NCBI RefSeq assembly: GCF_014646115.1
Contig: NZ_BMMV01000001.1
Coordinates: 422,084-486,083, forward strand
Direction of reading: 5' to 3'
Length of the DNA: 64,000 nucleotides
From: Streptomyces camponoticapitis
GTDB taxonomy: Bacteria > Actinomycetota > Actinomycetes > Streptomycetales > Streptomycetaceae
Shown here: piece by piece, positions 21,421-31,266 of the stretch
Layout: every line of letters begins with the position of its first letter
Numbering within the stretch: the first letter of the stretch is position 1
The notes under the pieces: model-generated
The model's database searches: none
The model's input: only the letters and a program-made list of their open reading frames with translations
What the model was told of the DNA's origin: nothing
Position numbers and translations under genes: made by a program

Positions 21421-21648
21421 CTACTTGTTGGCGGAGCCGGCGGCAGCCTTGCCGAAGCGGGCCTCGAAGCGGGCCACACGGCCACCGGTGTCGAGGATCT
21501 TCTGCTTGCCCGTGTAGAACGGGTGGCACTCGGAGCAGATTTCGGCACGGACCGTGCCCGATTCGATCGTGCTGCGAGTGGTGAACGACGCACCGCAGGT
21601 ACAGCTGACCTGGGTCTCGACGTACGTGGGGTGGATGTCGCGCTTCAA
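21421..21648 (-). CDS. rpmE: 50S ribosomal protein L31 (zinc-binding type)
   Basis: 75 residues. Starts [20 protein letters not shown] and carries the four zinc ligands as CTC ... CSECH, so it is the C+ form, not the Zur-regulated C- paralogue. '[17 protein letters not shown]' is the family signature. A sigma-R-type promoter lies 116-141 bp upstream. prfA follows after a 113-bp gap. Confidence 0.97.
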   Translation of the reverse strand: MKRDIHPTYVETQVSCTCGASFTTRSTIESGTVRAEICSECHPFYTGKQKILDTGGRVARFEARFGKAAAGSANK

Positions 21649-21763
21649 GGTGTCTCCTAGGGAACGTCCTCGCCGGGCGAGGAGGCGCCGGGTCGCACGC
21701 GCGGATGCTCGTACGTGAACCGGGGCCGACGGACCAGTCTGCCAGGACCGGCCGTATCTCCAA

Positions 21764-21789
21764 AACCGGGGTGGTCCCGGATCTATTCC
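21764..21789 (-). promoter_or_regulatory. Sigma-R-type (thiol stress) promoter for rpmE
   Basis: On the minus strand the -35 GGAAT (complement of 21785-21789) and -10 GTT (complement of 21764-21766) are separated by exactly 18 bases, the GGAAT-N18-GTT form used by Streptomyces SigR. It lies just past the stop of the LCP gene and points into rpmE, a known SigR target in S. coelicolor. Start point inferred, not shown. Confidence 0.7.
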
Positions 21790-21826
21790 GCCGGGGCGCC
21801 GTCCGCCGGCGGGCCCGTGCGCGCCG

Positions 21827-22930
21827 TCATCCGCCCGTGACCACGTGGGACGCGTCGCCCTTGTCGCCCGCGGAGTCCTCCGTCGCCGACGCCGGTATCG
21901 GCCTGTCAGCCCGGAGCGCGGTCCAGACCTTTTCGGACGCCTTCTCCAGCGGTACGACGCGGTTCGGGTCCGCCGGGTCGTACTGGACGGGCAGCGTGAT
22001 CATGTCGACGTCCTCGGACCCCAGGCTCTTCAGACCGCCGGCGAAGGAGGCGAGCTCCTTGACCGTGTCCAGCTCGGAGTCGGGGGTGATCGCGCGGGTC
22101 GCGCTGTCGCCGATGTCGTAGAGCTTCTTGGGGCTGCTGAGCAGTCCGATCTCCTTGATCTGGGTGATCAGCGCCTTGACGAAGGCCTGCTGGAGCTGGA
22201 TCCGGCCCAGGTCACTGCCGTCGCCGACGCTCTTGCGGGTCCTGACGAGGCCGAGCGACTGTTCGCCGTCGAGGGTGTGGGTGCCGGGTGCGAGCTCCAG
22301 TCCGCTCTTGGAGTCGTCGATGGCCTCGGTGGTGGTGATCTTCACGCCGCCGAGATCGTCGATGAGCTTGGTGAACCCGGTGAAGTCGACCTCGATGTAG
22401 TGGTCCATGCGGATGCCGGACATCTTCTCGACAGTCTTCACCGCGCAGGCCGGGCCGCCGACCTCGTACGCCGTGTTGAACATGGCGCGCCGTGCGCCGT
22501 CCGCGGTGACGCCCTCGTCGTCCTCGCAGTCGGGGCGCTCGACGATCGTGTCGCGCGGTACGGAGACCACACTGGCCGTCCTGTGGCCCTCGTTGACGTG
22601 CACGATCATCGCGGTGTCCGAGCGGGCCCCGCCCTCGTCCCGGCCGTACGAGGAGTTGGCGCCGGAGCGCGAGTCGGAGCCGAGTACGAGGATGTCCATC
22701 GAGCCGTTGTCGACGTTCACGGGGCGGTCGGTGCCGAGGCTGGCGTTGATGTCGACGCCCTGGATGTTGCCGTTGAGCTTGAAGTACGCGTATCCGAGAC
22801 CGGATCCGCCGACAAGGACCAGGGCGGCGGCCGCCCACGCGGCCAGGGTCGTGACGCGGCGGCGCGCGCCGGGCCTCTTGCGGCGCGATCCGGTCGCGCG
22901 TATTCGTCCGCCCCTGCTCTGACCGCTCAT
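21827..22930 (-). CDS. LytR-CpsA-Psr (LCP) family wall-polymer ligase
   Basis: 367 residues from ATG 22930 ([14 protein letters not shown]), with GAGGAG upstream; a longer frame to 22993 lacks this. A basic cytosolic start, a single membrane helix (~27-48) and an extracellular LCP domain: '[13 protein letters not shown]' , '[20 protein letters not shown]' and '[13 protein letters not shown]' hold the Asp and Arg residues that bind the polyprenyl pyrophosphate, and '[19 protein letters not shown]' follows. It would attach wall glycopolymers to peptidoglycan, fitting the WecA-like gene nearby. Confidence 0.92.
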   Translation of the reverse strand: MSGQSRGGRIRATGSRRKRPGARRRVTTLAAWAAAALVLVGGSGLGYAYFKLNGNIQGVDINASLGTDRPVNVDNGSMDILVLGSDSRSGANSSYGRDEGGARSDTAMIVHVNEGHRTASVVSVPRDTIVERPDCEDDEGVTADGARRAMFNTAYEVGGPACAVKTVEKMSGIRMDHYIEVDFTGFTKLIDDLGGVKITTTEAIDDSKSGLELAPGTHTLDGEQSLGLVRTRKSVGDGSDLGRIQLQQAFVKALITQIKEIGLLSSPKKLYDIGDSATRAITPDSELDTVKELASFAGGLKSLGSEDVDMITLPVQYDPADPNRVVPLEKASEKVWTALRADRPIPASATEDSAGDKGDASHVVTGG

Positions 22931-23060
22931 GTGCTCCTCAGCTCTCGTCGCCCCGCCGTCGGCCTCGTGGCGTGTGCGGCTACCCCCTGTCACGGCGTTC
23001 AGGCACGGCCTCTTTCCGTGGCCCGGTGGTGCGGGTCAGTTGGCAGCGTCGCACAATGGG

Positions 23061-23090
23061 CTGTGGCCCCCGCCGGAGCGGGGGCCACAG
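23061..23090. terminator. Stem-loop after the secreted protease gene
   Basis: CTGTGGCCCCCGC (23061-23073) pairs exactly with 23078-23090 around a 4-nt CGGA loop, 48 bp beyond the protease stop in its direction of transcription. Confidence 0.75.
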
Positions 23091-23137
23091 GGTGAAGCGG
23101 CGACGGTGAGTGACCGGTCAGGCCCTCACCTGGGGTT

Positions 23138-24862
23138 TCACGCGATCGAGTAGTAGCTGTTCCAGCCGGTTCCGAGGCTCACCGGTGTGGCGAAGATCTC
23201 GGATGTGGCCTTGCCCGTGCCCTTGAGCAGCGACAGGGTGCCGCCGGTCGTACGGACGAGGACGTCGGCCTTGCCGTCACCGTTCACATCACCCGGGGTG
23301 ACGATGAGGTTGTAGAGCGACCAGTCGGGGCGGACCTGGACGGGTGCCTCGAACGGGGCGGTGGACTTGCCGGTGCCCTTGACCAGGAAGAGGGCGTTCG
23401 TGCCGCCGCGGCGGACGAGCAGGTCGGCCTTCCCGTCGTTGGTCAGGTCGCCCTGGCCGCGTACCTGGTTGTAGGCCTGGTAGCCGGTGCCGACCGCGGT
23501 GGAGGCGCTGAACTTGCCGTTGCCCTGGCCCGGGTAGAGCCGGAGCTGTCCGGTGGAGGCGACCGCGAGCAGGTCGGGCTTGCCGTCACCGTTGACATCG
23601 CCGGGGGTGACGATGGCGCGGAAGGTGTTCCAGGCGGAGAAGATCTTGGTCTTGACATAGGTGGCGCTGCTCGCCGAGCGGTGCAGCCAGTACACGTCGC
23701 CGGAGCCGCCCCGGGCGACGAGGTCCTGGTAGCCGTCCCTGTTCAGGTCGGTCTGGACGACCAGGTTGTACGCGCTGAAGGTGCCGGTGAACGCCTTGCG
23801 GGCGGCGAGCTTCTCACCGGTGGAGGTGAACGTGTAGGCCTTGCCGTCCGAGGTGGTACGGGCCCACGGGTCGGCCCGGTGGTCACGGCTGAAGTTGCTG
23901 TCGGCGATGCGCGGCTGGATCGCCGGCATGTACGTCGAGACCTTGGTGTACGCGTCGTACGTACCCGGCAGGTTGCAGTACTCGGAGGGGGTGGCGGGTC
24001 CCCACGAGGTGATGCCGATGATCCGGCCGCTCACCATCATCGGACTGCCCGAGTCGCCGGGGCAGGTCGCCTTGCCCGTCGAGTTGTCGCCTGTGCCGCC
24101 CTCGCCGGCGCAGATCATATGACCGGGCTTGTAGGCGCCGGGGGTGTTGACCGCGCTGTCGAGGTTCTCCGTGCACTCGGCGTCCGAGCGCAGCGGCTGC
24201 TCCACGCGCTGGAGGGTGTCGGACAGCGGATCGAAGTCCGGGTTGGACCCGATCATGCCCCAGCCGTAGGTGGTGGCGGTGGTGCCGGCCGCGTACCGGG
24301 CGGTGTCACCGTACGACGCGGGCTGCGCCGGGGTGTTGGTCAGCGGCTTGGAGAGGGTGAGCAGCGCGATGTCGTTGTCGATCTCGGCCGCGTTGTACGA
24401 ACCGGCGAAGTACGAGCGGCTGATGGTGACCGCGGTGCCTTCGTCGTTGGGACCGCCGGCGAGCTTGGCGGTGCCGGCCAGAATCATGCCGTGGCCGACC
24501 ATGTCGAGCGCTTTGCCGTTCTCGTCGGTGACGCAGTGCGCCGCCGTAAGAACCTTGTTCGGCGCGACGAGTGTGCCGCCGCAGGTGAAGTAGAAGAGTC
24601 CGTCGTTGTCGAACTCGAAAAGCAGCTGCACCATCCAGGGGGCGCTGCTGATGGAGGTGTTCGTGCCGCCGATGATTCGGGGCGAGGCTTCCTTGGAACT
24701 GACGACCTCGGCGCCCTTGGGCGGCAGGAACGTCTCGCCGCCGCCGTCGGCGGCCTGGGCGGTGGCCACCAGTCCGCCGGCGAGCATGGCGAGGGTCGCC
24801 GCACCGGCGGCAATCAGTCTTCGCATTTTCCGGACCGGTCGGCCCTGACGCGACACACGCAC
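23138..24862 (-). CDS. Secreted trypsin-like serine protease with FG-GAP/VCBS repeats
   Basis: 574 residues from GTG 24862 (GGGAG 6 nt upstream). Signal peptide ~1-38 ending ATAQAA. The S1 protease domain begins at RIIGG (~62), a typical zymogen cut after Arg. Triad: His in 'LTAAHCVTD', Asp in 'DNDIALLTLS', Ser in 'CPGDSGSPM'. After a linker, ~350-574 contains repeats with 'DLNRDGYQDLV', 'GDVNGDGKPDLLAV', 'GDLTNDGKADLLVRR' and 'GDVNGDGKADVLVR', calcium-binding FG-GAP/VCBS blades. It probably acts in the hyphal surroundings, with the repeats anchoring or stabilising it. Confidence 0.93.
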   Translation of the reverse strand: MRVSRQGRPVRKMRRLIAAGAATLAMLAGGLVATAQAADGGGETFLPPKGAEVVSSKEASPRIIGGTNTSISSAPWMVQLLFEFDNDGLFYFTCGGTLVAPNKVLTAAHCVTDENGKALDMVGHGMILAGTAKLAGGPNDEGTAVTISRSYFAGSYNAAEIDNDIALLTLSKPLTNTPAQPASYGDTARYAAGTTATTYGWGMIGSNPDFDPLSDTLQRVEQPLRSDAECTENLDSAVNTPGAYKPGHMICAGEGGTGDNSTGKATCPGDSGSPMMVSGRIIGITSWGPATPSEYCNLPGTYDAYTKVSTYMPAIQPRIADSNFSRDHRADPWARTTSDGKAYTFTSTGEKLAARKAFTGTFSAYNLVVQTDLNRDGYQDLVARGGSGDVYWLHRSASSATYVKTKIFSAWNTFRAIVTPGDVNGDGKPDLLAVASTGQLRLYPGQGNGKFSASTAVGTGYQAYNQVRGQGDLTNDGKADLLVRRGGTNALFLVKGTGKSTAPFEAPVQVRPDWSLYNLIVTPGDVNGDGKADVLVRTTGGTLSLLKGTGKATSEIFATPVSLGTGWNSYYSIA

Positions 24863-24942
24863 GCAAATCTCCCACTATGCAAGGGAATTGGTTTGGCGCC
24901 GTGTGGGGGGATGGAACGGCTGATCGGATATTACAGGCAGAA

Positions 24943-24974
24943 ATCCGCCCCGTCACCGGAGTAACGGGGCGGAT
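24943..24974 (-). terminator. Stem-loop after rho
   Basis: ATCCGCCCCGT (24943-24953) pairs exactly with 24964-24974 across a 10-nt loop, 47 bp downstream of the rho stop. A short T-run follows on the transcribed strand. Confidence 0.7.
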
Positions 24975-25021
24975 CCATCGGCAAGTTGAACAATCGGGAC
25001 GGAATTTCCCGAAACAACGTG

Positions 25022-27121
25022 TCAGTCGTTGCCGTTCCCGGGCGACGGAGTCGTCTTCTGAATCTGGAGCAGGAACTCCGCGTTCGACTTCGTCTTCTTC
25101 ATTTTGTCCAGAAGCAACTCGATCGCCTGCTGCTGGTCGAGTGCGTGCAGCACCCGGCGCAGCTTCCAGACCACGGCGAGCTCGTCGCTGCCGAGCAGGA
25201 TCTCTTCCTTACGGGTGGAGGACGCGTCGACGTCCACCGCCGGGAAGATGCGCTTGTCCGAGAGCTTCCGGTCGAGCTTGAGCTCCATGTTGCCGGTGCC
25301 CTTGAACTCCTCGAAGATCACCTCGTCCATGCGCGAGCCGGTCTCGACGAGCGCGGTGGCCAGGATGGTCAGCGAACCGCCGTCCTCGATGTTGCGCGCC
25401 GCACCGAAGAAGCGCTTCGGCGGGTAGAGCGCCGTCGAGTCGACACCACCGGACAGGATGCGTCCGGAGGCCGGGGCGGCGAGGTTGTACGCACGGCCCA
25501 GACGGGTGATGGAGTCCAGCAGGACGACCACGTCGTGACCCAGCTCCACGAGGCGCTTGGCGCGCTCGATGGCCAGCTCGGCGACGGTGGTGTGGTCCTC
25601 GGCGGGCCGGTCGAAGGTCGAGGAGATGACCTCGCCCTTCACCGAGCGCTGCATGTCGGTGACCTCTTCCGGACGCTCGTCGACGAGGACGACCATCAGG
25701 TGGCACTCGGGGCTGTTGACCGTGATCGCGTTGGCGATGGCCTGGAGGATCATGGTCTTGCCGGTCTTCGGCGGGGCCACGATCAGACCACGCTGGCCCT
25801 TGCCGATCGGCGCGACGAGGTCGATGATCCGCGTCGTCAGCACACCCGGGTCGGTCTCCAGCCGGAGCCGGTCCTGCGGGTAGAGCGGGGTGAGCTTCTG
25901 GAACTCCGGCCGCCCGCGGCCCGATTCGGCCGCCATGCCGTTCGCCGAGTCCAGGCGCACCAGCGCGTTGAACTTCTCGCGGCGCTCGCCGTCCTTGGGC
26001 TGGCGCACCGCGCCGGTGACGTGGTCACCCTTGCGCAGGCCGTTCTTACGGACCTGGGCGAGCGACACGTACACGTCGTTCGGGCCCGGCAGATAGCCGG
26101 AGGTCCGGATGAACGCGTAGTTGTCGAGGATGTCGAGGATGCCCGCGACGGGGATCAGCACGTCGTCGTCGGCCACCTGCGGCTCGCCGCCGCCACCGAA
26201 CTCCTCGCGGCCACGACGGCCCCGCCTGTCGCGGTACCGGCCGCGCCGGCCGCGCCGGCCGCCCGCCTCGTCGTCGAAGTCGTCCTGCGGCCCGTTGCCC
26301 TGGTTCTGACCGCCGCCCTGGCCCTGGCCCTGGCGCTGCTGGCGCTGACCGCCGGTCTGCTGGCCGCCACCGCCCTGCTGGTCGTCACCCTTGCCGCGGC
26401 GCTCACGCTGGCGGCTCTGCCGGTCGCCGCGCTCCCCGCGGTCCCGGTCGCCACGCTCGCCCCGCTGGCCGCGCTCCTGGCGGTCGCCGCGGCGTCCGTC
26501 GGCGTCGGTGCGGTCGGAGGCGGACACGGCGGCCTCGGCCTTGGTGTCGGGGCGCTCGTCCACGACGGTGTCGGTGCCCGACTCGGCGCGGCTCTCGGTC
26601 TTGGTGTCCGGGCTGCCCGCCTGCGCGGTGGCCCTGCGCCGACGACGCTCGCCCACGGGCTGGTCGTCGCTGGCCGGCTGGCCCGGGATGTCGATCTGCG
26701 CGTCGGCCTTGCCGGCCTTCGCCGCCGCGGCCGGGGCCTGGTCGGCGGACGTGTCCGCCGCCTTGCCGGCGGGGGCGTCGGCGGCCGGGGCCGCGTCGCC
26801 CGTACGGGCCTTGGAGGTGGCGCGCCGCTTGGGCTTCGCCTCGGCGTCGCCGCCGGCCGTCTCGGCGCTCTTCGGGGCGGACGAACCGCCGCCCTGCGCC
26901 TCCTTGATGACCTCGATCAACTGGCTCTTGCGCATCCGCGCGGTGCCCCTGATGCCGAGGCCGGACGCGACCTGCTGCAGCTCGGCCAGGACCATGCCGT
27001 CGAGGCCGGTGCCGGAGCGGCGGCGCCGTGAGGTGGTGCCAGTGGCAGCACCTTCGGCGGGCGCGGTCGTGTCGACGCTGTTGTCGGCAGTCACGCCCAT
27101 CAGATCGGTGGTGTCGCTCAC
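25022..27121 (-). CDS. rho: Transcription termination factor Rho with actinobacterial insertion
   Basis: 699 residues, against ~420 in E. coli. The N-terminal helical domain ([33 protein letters not shown]) is followed by ~230 residues of low-complexity Arg/Asp/Glu/Gly/Gln sequence (for example [20 protein letters not shown]), then the RNA-binding domain ('[20 protein letters not shown]') and the RecA-like ATPase (Walker A APPKTGKT, Walker B '[12 protein letters not shown]', '[20 protein letters not shown]'). Such insertions occur in other actinobacterial Rho proteins and bind structured GC-rich RNA. A 392-bp leader lies upstream. Confidence 0.97.
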   Translation of the reverse strand: MSDTTDLMGVTADNSVDTTAPAEGAATGTTSRRRRSGTGLDGMVLAELQQVASGLGIRGTARMRKSQLIEVIKEAQGGGSSAPKSAETAGGDAEAKPKRRATSKARTGDAAPAADAPAGKAADTSADQAPAAAAKAGKADAQIDIPGQPASDDQPVGERRRRRATAQAGSPDTKTESRAESGTDTVVDERPDTKAEAAVSASDRTDADGRRGDRQERGQRGERGDRDRGERGDRQSRQRERRGKGDDQQGGGGQQTGGQRQQRQGQGQGGGQNQGNGPQDDFDDEAGGRRGRRGRYRDRRGRRGREEFGGGGEPQVADDDVLIPVAGILDILDNYAFIRTSGYLPGPNDVYVSLAQVRKNGLRKGDHVTGAVRQPKDGERREKFNALVRLDSANGMAAESGRGRPEFQKLTPLYPQDRLRLETDPGVLTTRIIDLVAPIGKGQRGLIVAPPKTGKTMILQAIANAITVNSPECHLMVVLVDERPEEVTDMQRSVKGEVISSTFDRPAEDHTTVAELAIERAKRLVELGHDVVVLLDSITRLGRAYNLAAPASGRILSGGVDSTALYPPKRFFGAARNIEDGGSLTILATALVETGSRMDEVIFEEFKGTGNMELKLDRKLSDKRIFPAVDVDASSTRKEEILLGSDELAVVWKLRRVLHALDQQQAIELLLDKMKKTKSNAEFLLQIQKTTPSPGNGND

Positions 27122-27513
27122 GAAGGGTCCTTCCCTGGAGCGGACGTCGGCCTTCTGGCTCGGCGACCGGTTGTGCTGTCCGACCGCGGGTTGTGATCGT
27201 GTCGATCACCGGCCACAGTCGGGGCGATGGTCCCGCCGGGTACGGCGGAAGACTTGCGTACGTGCAATGGGTCCGGCCCGAGGTCCCCCTGCTCGGCCCA
27301 CTCCTGGACATAGCGAGGGGTGTCGTGCCGGTTCCGGGGCGTGCTCAAAACTGCTCAGGCAGGCTGCTCAGGCAGTTGGGGAGGCTCCCGGAAGAATGGT
27401 GGTCCCGAATGGGGACGCGAAGCACCGAGCCACAAAGACTTCGGGTGCAGACTTGAGGTTAACACTACCGGCTCCAACAAACATTCCCCCTCTCACTCAC
27501 CGGCAATCCACCG
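27122..27513. other. Gene-free stretch: rho leader and thrB 3' side
   Basis: 392 bp without a convincing gene. It should hold the rho promoter and leader. Visible elements: the palindrome GTGATCG-TGT-CGATCAC at 27193-27209, about 72 bp upstream of the rho ATG, and a 12-bp direct repeat CTGCTCAGGCAG at 27351-27362 and 27364-27375. Nothing else recognised. Rho is autoregulated through its leader in other bacteria; whether these elements take part is unknown. Confidence 0.5.
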
Positions 27514-28434
27514 TCACTGAGAACCCAGCGGCAGAACACTCGCTCCCGTGCCGTCGAGGCCGAGCCTGTGCGCCGCCCAGCCCTCGCCGGCCAGCCGTGC
27601 GACCTTGTCGGCCGCACTGTCGTCGGTCAGCGCCAGGACCGTGGGGCCCGCGCCGGAGATGACCGCGGGGACGCCGTCCGCGCGCAGCCGGTTCACGAGC
27701 TCCACGCTCCGCGGCATCGCGGGAGCGCGGTACTCCTGGTGGAGCCGGTCGTCGGTGGCCGCGAACAGCAGGTCGGAACGCCTGGTCAGGGCCTCTACGA
27801 GCAGGGCCGCCCGGCCCGCGTTGAAACTCGCGTCCACATGGGGGACGGAGCGTGGGAGCAGCCCGCGCGCGGTCTCGGTCAGGACGGGCCGGTCGGGTAC
27901 GAACACCACGGGAACCACGGAGTCGGCGACCTCCATCCGGATGGCCCGCGCCGCTCCCCCGTCGGTCCAGGCGAGGGTGAATCCGCCGAGCAGACAGGCC
28001 GCCACGTTGTCCGGGTGGCCCTCGATCTCGGTGGCGAGCTCCAGCAGCGCTGTTTCGTCGAGCCTGGCGTCGCCGCCTATCGTCACGGCGCGCGCGGCGA
28101 CGATCCCGGCGCAGATCGCGGCGGAGGAGGAGCCCAGGCCGCGGCCGTGCGGGATGCGGTTGGCGCAGACGACCTCCAGGCCGCGCGGCTGGCCGCCGAG
28201 CAGGTCGAAGGCGGTGCGCAGGGACCGTACGAGCAGGTGGTTCTCGTCGCGGGGCAGTGTCTCGGCGCCCTCGCCGGCGATGTCGACGTGCAGGCCGGCG
28301 TCGGCGACGCGTACGACCACGTCGTCGTAGAGCCCCAACGACAGGCCGAAGGCGTCGAATCCCGGCCCTAGGTTGGCGCTGGTGGCGGGGACGCGCACCC
28401 GCACGGCGGCGGCGCGGAAAGCGGGACCGGCCAT
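27514..28434 (-). CDS. thrB: Homoserine kinase
   Basis: 306 residues, GHMP kinase family. The ATP-binding motif is 'HGRGLGSSSAAICAG' (~97-111); the N-terminal 'VRVPATSANLGPGFDAFGL' (11-29) and the C-terminal 'VISGAGPTVLAL' are ThrB hallmarks. It phosphorylates homoserine for threonine synthase. The gene is separated from thrC by about 299 bp holding an imperfect hairpin, so it may have its own promoter. Confidence 0.95.
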   Translation of the reverse strand: MAGPAFRAAAVRVRVPATSANLGPGFDAFGLSLGLYDDVVVRVADAGLHVDIAGEGAETLPRDENHLLVRSLRTAFDLLGGQPRGLEVVCANRIPHGRGLGSSSAAICAGIVAARAVTIGGDARLDETALLELATEIEGHPDNVAACLLGGFTLAWTDGGAARAIRMEVADSVVPVVFVPDRPVLTETARGLLPRSVPHVDASFNAGRAALLVEALTRRSDLLFAATDDRLHQEYRAPAMPRSVELVNRLRADGVPAVISGAGPTVLALTDDSAADKVARLAGEGWAAHRLGLDGTGASVLPLGSQ

Positions 28435-28610
28435 CGCTTAGACGACTCTCCTTGTGTGACTGCGAGGAAGGCGGAACGGGAGACGAGGCTGCGAGACTGC
28501 GGGGTTTCGGCGAGGTACGGAAACACCCGACGGCCACGAGGGCAACAACACCGCGGCATATGCGGCGGGGCGGGTCGGGTACAGCCTATCGAAGGAAGGT
28601 TCTGTCGCGA

Positions 28611-28666
28611 CATAGGGCGCACAGGAGGCGCACGATGCGTGTCGCGTGGCTTCCTGTGCGCCTATG
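28611..28666 (-). terminator. Imperfect hairpin between thrC and thrB
   Basis: CATAGGGCGCACAGGA near 28611-28626 is complementary to TCCTGTGCGCCTATG at 28652-28666 with one bulged G. It lies ~70 bp after the thrC stop. It may be a terminator or attenuator, partly separating thrB from hom-thrC. No Thr/Ile-rich leader peptide is seen. Confidence 0.45.
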
Positions 28667-28733
28667 CAGGGTCTTGGTGCGCTTTGTGCGGGCCCCGCAG
28701 ACCGGCGGGGGTCTCACCGGGCCGCGCGGCGGC

Positions 28734-29840
28734 TCACGCGAGTCCGAGGCGCTCCGCCGCCGTCACCGCGTCCACGGGCACGGTGACCGGCTGGGGCGCT
28801 CCCGCGACCGCCCAGTCCGGGTCCTTGAGCCCGTTCCCGGTGACCGTGCAGACGATCCGCAGGCCGCGGTCGACCTTGCCCTCCTCCGCCGCCTTGAGCA
28901 GACCGGCGACGGACGCGGCCGACGCGGGCTCGACGAAGACACCCTCCTGCGCGGCCAACAGCCGGTAGGCGCGCAGGATCTGTCGGTCCGTCACCTCGTC
29001 GATGAAGCCGCCCGAGTCGTCCCTGGCGGCGAGCGCCTGCTGCCAGGACGCCGGATTGCCGATCCGGATCGCGGTGGCCACGGTGTGCGGGTCCTTCACG
29101 ACCTCGCCGCGCACGATCGGCGCCGAACCGGACGCCTGGAAGCCCCACATGCGCGGTGTGCGGGTCGCGGGGCCGTCGGCGGCGTACTCCGTGTAGCCCT
29201 TCCAGTACGCCGTGATGTTGCCCGCGTTGCCGACGGGCAGCACATGGACGTCGGGGGCGTCGCCGAGCGCGTCCACGATCTCGAAGGCCGCGGTCTTCTG
29301 ACCCTCGATACGGGACGGATTCACCGAATTGACCAGCGCCACCGGGTAGTTGTCGGACAGCCCGCGCGCCAGCGTCAGACAGTCGTCGAAGTTCCCGTCG
29401 ACCTGGAGGATCTTCGCGCCGTGCACCAGCGCCTGGCCCATCTTGCCCAGCGCGATCTTGCCCTGCGGCACCAGGACCGCGCAGACCATGCCGGCCCGTA
29501 CCGCGTAGGCGGCGGCCGACGCCGAGGTGTTGCCGGTGGACGCGCAGATGACGGCCTGGGCGCCCGCCTCCTTGGCGTGCGTGATGGCCAGCGTCATCCC
29601 GCGGTCCTTGAACGACCCGGTCGGGTTGGCGCCCTCGACCTTGAGGTGCACCTCGCAGCCCGTGACTTCGGACAGGACCTGGGCGGGGACCAGCGGCGTA
29701 CCGCCCTCGCGGAGCGTGACCACCGGGGTCGTGTCCGTGACCGGCAGCCGGTCGCGGTACTCCTCGATGATGCCGCGCCACTGGTGGGTGCCCCGCCGGG
29801 CACCGTCCGCGGCCGGGCCGCTGTTGCGTTGGGTCGTCAT
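28734..29840 (-). CDS. thrC: Threonine synthase
   Basis: 368 residues from ATG 29840 ([13 protein letters not shown]), with GGGAC upstream and the hom stop 7 bp further up. PLP lysine motif: '[15 protein letters not shown]' (~70-84). '[18 protein letters not shown]' and '[16 protein letters not shown]' bind PLP phosphate. It converts O-phosphohomoserine to threonine. Coupled to hom directly upstream. Confidence 0.97.
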   Translation of the reverse strand: MTTQRNSGPAADGARRGTHQWRGIIEEYRDRLPVTDTTPVVTLREGGTPLVPAQVLSEVTGCEVHLKVEGANPTGSFKDRGMTLAITHAKEAGAQAVICASTGNTSASAAAYAVRAGMVCAVLVPQGKIALGKMGQALVHGAKILQVDGNFDDCLTLARGLSDNYPVALVNSVNPSRIEGQKTAAFEIVDALGDAPDVHVLPVGNAGNITAYWKGYTEYAADGPATRTPRMWGFQASGSAPIVRGEVVKDPHTVATAIRIGNPASWQQALAARDDSGGFIDEVTDRQILRAYRLLAAQEGVFVEPASAASVAGLLKAAEEGKVDRGLRIVCTVTGNGLKDPDWAVAGAPQPVTVPVDAVTAAERLGLA

Positions 29841-29847
29841 GGGTCCC

Positions 29848-31158
29848 TTACTCCCCTTCAACACGCATGATGCTGGCGACACCGCGCACGGTGTCGAGCT
29901 TGCGCAGCGCTTCGACGGTGCCCGAGAGGGCGGCGTCGGGCGCGCGGTGGGTGACGACGACGAGGGATGCCTCGCCGCCCAGTCCTTCACTGTCCAGCCG
30001 GCCCTGCTGACGCACGGTGTCGATGGACACGTCGTGCTCGGCGAAGACGGTGGCGACCTGGGCCAGTACACCCGGTTTGTCGGCCACGTCGAGGCTGATG
30101 TGATAGCGCGTCACGACTTCGGCCATCGAGCTCACCGGCAGCCGCGTGTAGGCGGATTCACCCGGTCCGGTCGACTCGCCGATCCTGTTGCGGCACACCG
30201 CGACGAGGTCGCCGAGCACCGCGGACGCGGTGGGCGGGCCGCCGGCCCCGGGGCCGTAGAACATCAGCTGTCCGGCCGCCTCGGCCTCCACGAAGACCGC
30301 GTTGTAGGCCTCGCGCACGGAGGCGAGCGGGTGGCTGAGCGGGATCATCGCGGGATGGACGCGCGCGGTGACCGACCTGCCGTCGGCGGCGCGCTCGCAG
30401 ATGGCGAGGAGCTTGACGGTGCAGCCCATGCGCCGCGCGGACGCGATGTCGGCGGCGGTGACCTCGGTCAGTCCCTCGCGGTGGACGTCGTCGAGGCGTA
30501 CGCGGGTGTGGAAGGCGATCCCGGCGAGGATCGCGGCCTTCGCGGCGGCGTCGAAGCCCTCGACGTCGGCGGTCGGGTCGGCCTCCGCGTAACCGAGCGC
30601 CGTCGCCTCGTCGAGCGCCTCCGAGTAACCGGCGCCCGAGGAGTCCATCCGGTCGAGGATGAAGTTCGTGGTGCCGTTGACGATGCCGAGCACCCGGTTC
30701 ACCTTGTCGCCCGCGAGGGATTCCCGCAGTGGCCGCAGCAGCGGGATGGCACCGGCGACGGCGGCCTCGTAGTAGAGGTCCCTGCCGTGCTTCTCGGCCG
30801 CCGCGAAGAGCGTCGCGCCGTCCTCGGCGAGCAGCGCCTTGTTGGCCGAGACGACGGACGCGCCGTGCTCGAAGGCGGTGGTGATCAGCGTGCGGGCGGG
30901 CTCGATGCCGCCGATGACCTCGACGACGACGTCGATGTCGCCCCGTTTGACCAGCGCCGTCGCGTCCGTGGTGATCAGCGCGGGGTCTATGCCCTCGCGC
31001 ACCTTGGAGGGACGGCGGACGGCGACCCCGGCGAGTTCCAGGGGCGCGCCGATCCGCGCGGCCAGATCGTCGGCGTGCGTCGCCATGATGCGCGCCACCT
31101 CTGAGCCGACGACCCCACAGCCCAGCAGCGCCACCTTCAGCGGACGCGTACGCATCAT
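29848..31158 (-). CDS. hom: Homoserine dehydrogenase with C-terminal ACT domain
   Basis: 436 residues. NAD(P)-binding '[18 protein letters not shown]' (8-25), catalytic region '[11 protein letters not shown]' with the conserved Lys, and '[14 protein letters not shown]'. The C-terminal ACT domain (~350-436) begins around '[20 protein letters not shown]' and should give threonine feedback control. It makes homoserine from aspartate semialdehyde. First gene of hom-thrC; either of the first two Met codons may be used, with AGGAGAGGGA upstream. Confidence 0.97.
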   Translation of the reverse strand: MMRTRPLKVALLGCGVVGSEVARIMATHADDLAARIGAPLELAGVAVRRPSKVREGIDPALITTDATALVKRGDIDVVVEVIGGIEPARTLITTAFEHGASVVSANKALLAEDGATLFAAAEKHGRDLYYEAAVAGAIPLLRPLRESLAGDKVNRVLGIVNGTTNFILDRMDSSGAGYSEALDEATALGYAEADPTADVEGFDAAAKAAILAGIAFHTRVRLDDVHREGLTEVTAADIASARRMGCTVKLLAICERAADGRSVTARVHPAMIPLSHPLASVREAYNAVFVEAEAAGQLMFYGPGAGGPPTASAVLGDLVAVCRNRIGESTGPGESAYTRLPVSSMAEVVTRYHISLDVADKPGVLAQVATVFAEHDVSIDTVRQQGRLDSEGLGGEASLVVVTHRAPDAALSGTVEALRKLDTVRGVASIMRVEGE

Positions 31159-31205
31159 GCGACCTCGATTCCCTCTCCTGGCGATTGTGGACCAGTTTCA
31201 CGCAC

Positions 31206-31232
31206 CGGACGGAAGTTTCTACCCTCCGTCCG
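31206..31232 (-). terminator. Short hairpin after lysA
   Basis: CGGACGGA (31206-31213) and TCCGTCCG (31225-31232) can pair with an 11-nt loop in the 108-bp lysA-hom gap. Weak terminator candidate. Confidence 0.35.
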
Positions 31233-31266
31233 TCATGCGAGACGCCAATCTCAGCTTTCGATGCGG

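Noticed and set aside
24986..27031. Plus-strand 680-residue frame over rho
   Set aside because: Antisense shadow; the Ala/Leu/Val repeats mirror the GC-rich insertion of Rho.
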